DNA of 9,428 bases from NCBI GenBank assembly GCA_045110675.1, contig JBGCGJ010000043.1:1-9428 (forward strand). The letters are read 5' to 3'. Positions 7,059-9,428 of this stretch are shown here, piece by piece. The stretch comes from JBALVT01 sp045110675. GTDB taxonomy: Bacteria > Pseudomonadota > Gammaproteobacteria > Pseudomonadales > Halieaceae. Positions within the stretch are counted from its first letter, which is position 1. Each line of letters opens with the position of its first letter. The notes under the pieces were generated by a model. The model was not told the origin of the DNA, did no database searches, and was given only the letters and a program-made list of their open reading frames with translations. Both the position numbers and the translations under genes were made by a program.

Positions 7059-8558
7059 ATGAACGCCTACCAAAAACTGAATAATCACTTTAGTCAGATA
7101 GCGGACTTTGAGCACGCCAGAGATATTCTTGAGTGGGACAACGCAACCATGATGCCACCTGGCAGTGCGCAGGGTCGTACCGACGCGATGGCGACTTTGA
7201 GCGTTCATCTACACACCCTGAACACCGATCCAGCTATTGTCGACTGGCTGGAGCAAGCTCGTGACGAAGCTCTAGATGATTGGCAGCGAGCGAACCTTCG
7301 GGAAATTCAACGGCTTTACACAATGAACGCGGCGGTACCTGAAGATCTGGTAGCAGCGATGTCCAAAGCCGCATCAGAAGGCGAGCAAGCCTGGAGAAGC
7401 TTGCGCGAAGAGAATAACTGGCAAGACTTCAAACCTTATCTCGAAACGATTTTTTCCCTGACGAGACAGCACGGCCAGGTACTGGGTGACGCGATGGATA
7501 AGTCGCCCTATGACGCGCTTCTGACTCAGTATCAACCCGGTATTTCTACTGCCGATATCAATCCGGTATTCGAAGATTTAAAGACCTTTCTACCACCGGT
7601 GGTGCAAAAGGCGATGGAGCGGCAGCGGGCTGAGGGAGGTTTGCAAACAGCTGTTGCCGGTATCGGTGTTGAATCCCAGCGCGATCTGGCGTTGTTCACG
7701 ATGGAACTACTGGGATTTGACTTTAATCGCGGGCGGCTGGATCTTTCCCATCACCCATTTTGTGGGGGTGCTGTCGGCGATGTTCGAATTACGACCCGCT
7801 ACCAGGAGGAAAATTTTCTCGCCTCCCTGCAGGGTGTGATTCATGAGACCGGGCATGCACTATATGAGCAAAACAGACCTGCAGCCTACATCAGCCAACC
7901 GGCAGGTGGCGCAATGGGAATGGCGATTCATGAAAGTCAGAGCCTGTTCATGGAGATGCAGGTAGCTAGAAGCGAAGCGTTTGTAGCGCACCTGGCTCCT
8001 CAAATCCGCAAGACCCTGGCACCTTCTGCGGATACTTCGGATGAGGATTGGAGTGTTGATCGGTTGCTGCGCCTGTCCAGCCAGGTTTCTCCCGGACTGA
8101 TAAGAGTTGACGCGGATGAATGCACTTACCCCGCGCATATTATTCTGCGCTATGAGATGGAGCAGAAACTTATCGATGGGTCTATGTCTGTTGCTGATAT
8201 TCCCGAAGCCTGGGATACCCAGATGCAGCTGATGCTCGGCCTCTCGACTGTGGGAAATTATAAAGACGGTTGCATGCAGGATGTCCATTGGCCTTCAGGT
8301 GGCATCGGCTATTTTCCTACTTACACGCTAGGTGCTATTGCGGCGGCGCAGTTTAAGTCAGCCATGCTCTCCCAGATCCCAGACCTAGAGAGTCAGATCC
8401 GCCGAGGCGAGTTTTCTGAAATGAAAGACTGGTTAAATGACAAAGTGTGGTCTCAGGGTTCTCGCTATGAGATGCAGGAGCTTATGGTGCATGCTACCGG
8501 GAAACCTCTGGATGTTACTGACTTTAAAAAGCACTTGGAACATCGGTATCTAACTTAG
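7059..8558 (+). CDS. M32 family metallocarboxypeptidase (Taq carboxypeptidase type)
   Basis: This zinc-dependent enzyme removes residues one at a time from the C-terminus of peptides in the cytoplasm; no signal peptide is present. The 499-residue length is standard for M32. The zinc-binding and catalytic motif H-E-T-G-H lies at 262-266 within I-H-E-T-G-H-A-L-Y-E-Q, and the third zinc ligand is expected at Glu 292 in H-E-S-Q-S (291-295). Other family blocks are present in order: H-P-F at 231-233, D-V-R-I-T-T-R-Y at 241-248, I-R-V-D-A-D-E at 348-354 and G-Y-F-P-T-Y-T-L-G at 417-425. All key residues are intact, so it should be active. The ATG at 7059 has GGGGA about ten bases upstream, and the protein begins at the usual family position. 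It is followed after 48 bases by the SDR gene; no functional link is evident. Confidence 0.96.
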   Translation: MNAYQKLNNHFSQIADFEHARDILEWDNATMMPPGSAQGRTDAMATLSVHLHTLNTDPAIVDWLEQARDEALDDWQRANLREIQRLYTMNAAVPEDLVAAMSKAASEGEQAWRSLREENNWQDFKPYLETIFSLTRQHGQVLGDAMDKSPYDALLTQYQPGISTADINPVFEDLKTFLPPVVQKAMERQRAEGGLQTAVAGIGVESQRDLALFTMELLGFDFNRGRLDLSHHPFCGGAVGDVRITTRYQEENFLASLQGVIHETGHALYEQNRPAAYISQPAGGAMGMAIHESQSLFMEMQVARSEAFVAHLAPQIRKTLAPSADTSDEDWSVDRLLRLSSQVSPGLIRVDADECTYPAHIILRYEMEQKLIDGSMSVADIPEAWDTQMQLMLGLSTVGNYKDGCMQDVHWPSGGIGYFPTYTLGAIAAAQFKSAMLSQIPDLESQIRRGEFSEMKDWLNDKVWSQGSRYEMQELMVHATGKPLDVTDFKKHLEHRYLT

Positions 8559-8606
8559 ATTCCTACATGTGAACATGAAGCAATCAATTCTTGTAAGAGC
8601 GACACT

Positions 8607-9398
8607 ATGAAGTTGGATTTGACGGGTAGGACGGCACTGGTGACGGGCTCCAATCGAAACACTGGAGAGGTCATTGCGACCAGCCTCGCGCGCAGCGGTG
8701 CGACCGTGGTCTTTCACAGTAACGAACGCGACGGTTCGGCAGCGGCCGCAGCTACCACTGTTCCAGAGGCCTTTTCAATCGAGGGTGACGTCGCCACACC
8801 CGATGGCTGCGCTTCATTAATGGAGCAACTCAAAGATTTAGATCTTGCTGTCGATATTTTAGTGAACAATTACGGTACCGCTTCTGCGGGAAAGTGGAGC
8901 TCTACCACTTCAGACGACTGGATCGATATGTACCAGAAAAATGTTCTCTCTGTCGCGCGCCTGGTACAGGCATTGGTGCCGGAAATGAAAAAGCAGCAGT
9001 GGGGCCGGGTGGTCAACCTGGGCACGATCGGCTCTCACCGACCCGGAAAGATCATGCCACATTACTATGCGTCCAAAGGTGCATTGGCGAATTTGGGCGT
9101 CAGCCTCATGCAGGAACTTTCCAATACGGGGATTACGGTTAACACTGTCTCTCCAGGCCTCATTCACACGCCTGATTTGGAAGCGGGCTTTCGCGCGCGT
9201 GCGGCTACGAAAGGTTGGGGCGACGCTTGGGAGGATATTATCAAGCATGTGGTCAGCGAGGAATTTCCCAATGCCTGTGGCCGCCTGGCAACACGCGAGG
9301 AAGTGGCGGACCTGGTGGTTTTTTTGTGTTCAGAACAGGCGGGATATATCAACGGACAAAACATTCGTGTTGACGGTGGGGCAGTCGTCTATGTTTAA
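8607..9398 (+). CDS. SDR family NAD(P)-dependent oxidoreductase (FabG-like)
   Basis: This 263-residue single-domain classical short-chain dehydrogenase/reductase has the usual length. It contains the cofactor motif T-G-S-N-R-N-T-G at 13-20, a G-D-V acid at 61, N-N-Y-G at 87-90 (N-N-A-G in most members), the structural Asn 112 and Y-x-x-x-K with Tyr 153 and Lys 157. The C-terminus ends with the common G-Q-N-I-R-V-D-G-G segment. The position that usually holds the catalytic Ser, 13 residues before the Tyr, is Thr 140; a Ser occurs at 143. Family members reduce or oxidise ketone/alcohol groups with NAD(P)(H); the substrate is not predictable. The ATG at 8607 has AAGAG about eight bases upstream. 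The 48-base gap from the M32 gene contains no terminator, so read-through is likely. Confidence 0.93.
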   Translation: MKLDLTGRTALVTGSNRNTGEVIATSLARSGATVVFHSNERDGSAAAAATTVPEAFSIEGDVATPDGCASLMEQLKDLDLAVDILVNNYGTASAGKWSSTTSDDWIDMYQKNVLSVARLVQALVPEMKKQQWGRVVNLGTIGSHRPGKIMPHYYASKGALANLGVSLMQELSNTGITVNTVSPGLIHTPDLEAGFRARAATKGWGDAWEDIIKHVVSEEFPNACGRLATREEVADLVVFLCSEQAGYINGQNIRVDGGAVVYV

Positions 9399-9424
9399 AA
9401 AAGCCGGAGTTTCGAACTGTTTTT
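9397..9424 (+). terminator. Weak candidate terminator after the SDR gene
   Basis: Just past the SDR stop, a run of A (9397-9402) and a small AGTT-TCG-AACT hairpin (9408-9418) are followed by TTTTT (9420-9424). The A-run could pair with the T-run to extend the stem. The core stem is only 4 bp and the window ends here, so this is tentative. Confidence 0.22.
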
Positions 9425-9428
9425 AGAG

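Noticed and set aside
8566..8577. CATGT-GA-ACATG inverted repeat between the M32 and SDR genes
   Set aside because: Too short for a confident operator and lacks a T-run for a terminator; likely chance.
9067..9426. 119-codon plus-strand frame overlapping the SDR gene
   Set aside because: Overlaps the conserved YxxxK-containing SDR coding region in another frame and has a low-complexity, Arg/Trp-rich composition.
1..9428. Search for mobile elements, CRISPR arrays, toxin-antitoxin pairs, defence genes and tRNAs
   Set aside because: No direct-repeat arrays, transposase or integrase motifs, or cloverleaf-like sequences noticed; composition looks even across the window.

Overview
The window reads as an ordinary chromosomal segment of a Gram-negative bacterium, most likely a gammaproteobacterium. 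The best taxonomic clues are an RlmA-type 23S rRNA methyltransferase and a WaaP/InaA-like lipopolysaccharide-kinase-fold protein. A spinster-type MFS carrier, a luciferase-like monooxygenase and an SDR enzyme recall marine, degradative Cellvibrionales-type genomes, but that placement is inference only. Base composition looks near-balanced and even throughout. I see no tRNA, rRNA, CRISPR array, insertion sequence, integrase or phage gene.

Layout. (1) 2-709 (+) is the 3' part of a luciferase-like monooxygenase gene cut by the window edge. (2) 710-988 is mostly non-coding, but on the minus strand it holds a possible 32-residue single-membrane-segment ORF (796-894), followed at once by a terminator-like hairpin (772-793). 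(3) 989-1954 (-) is a YeiH/UPF0324 membrane transporter, head to head with (4) rlmA (+, real start probably TTG at 2028). A candidate rlmA promoter lies inside the 5' extension of the longest rlmA reading frame. (5) Three minus-strand genes follow in order of transcription: an Atm1-like ABC half-transporter (6905-5100), a spinster-like MFS carrier (5029-3725) and a kinase-fold protein without the usual catalytic Asp (3660-2899). The gaps are 70 and 64 bases, so they may be co-transcribed. (6) A divergent 153-base region (6906-7058) separates them from a plus-strand pair: an M32 metallocarboxypeptidase (7059-8558) and, 48 bases on, an SDR oxidoreductase (8607-9398).

How the genes relate. rlmA is a housekeeping rRNA-modification gene and M32 a general cytoplasmic peptidase. 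The ABC and MFS genes are exporters or transporters of unknown substrate, and the kinase-fold protein may belong to envelope biology. No pathway unites the whole window. I found no convincing new multi-gene system. The points most worth a second look are the small hydrophobic ORF with its terminator, the kinase-fold protein with a degenerate active site, the altered zinc site in RlmA, and the Ser-to-Thr change in the SDR active site.
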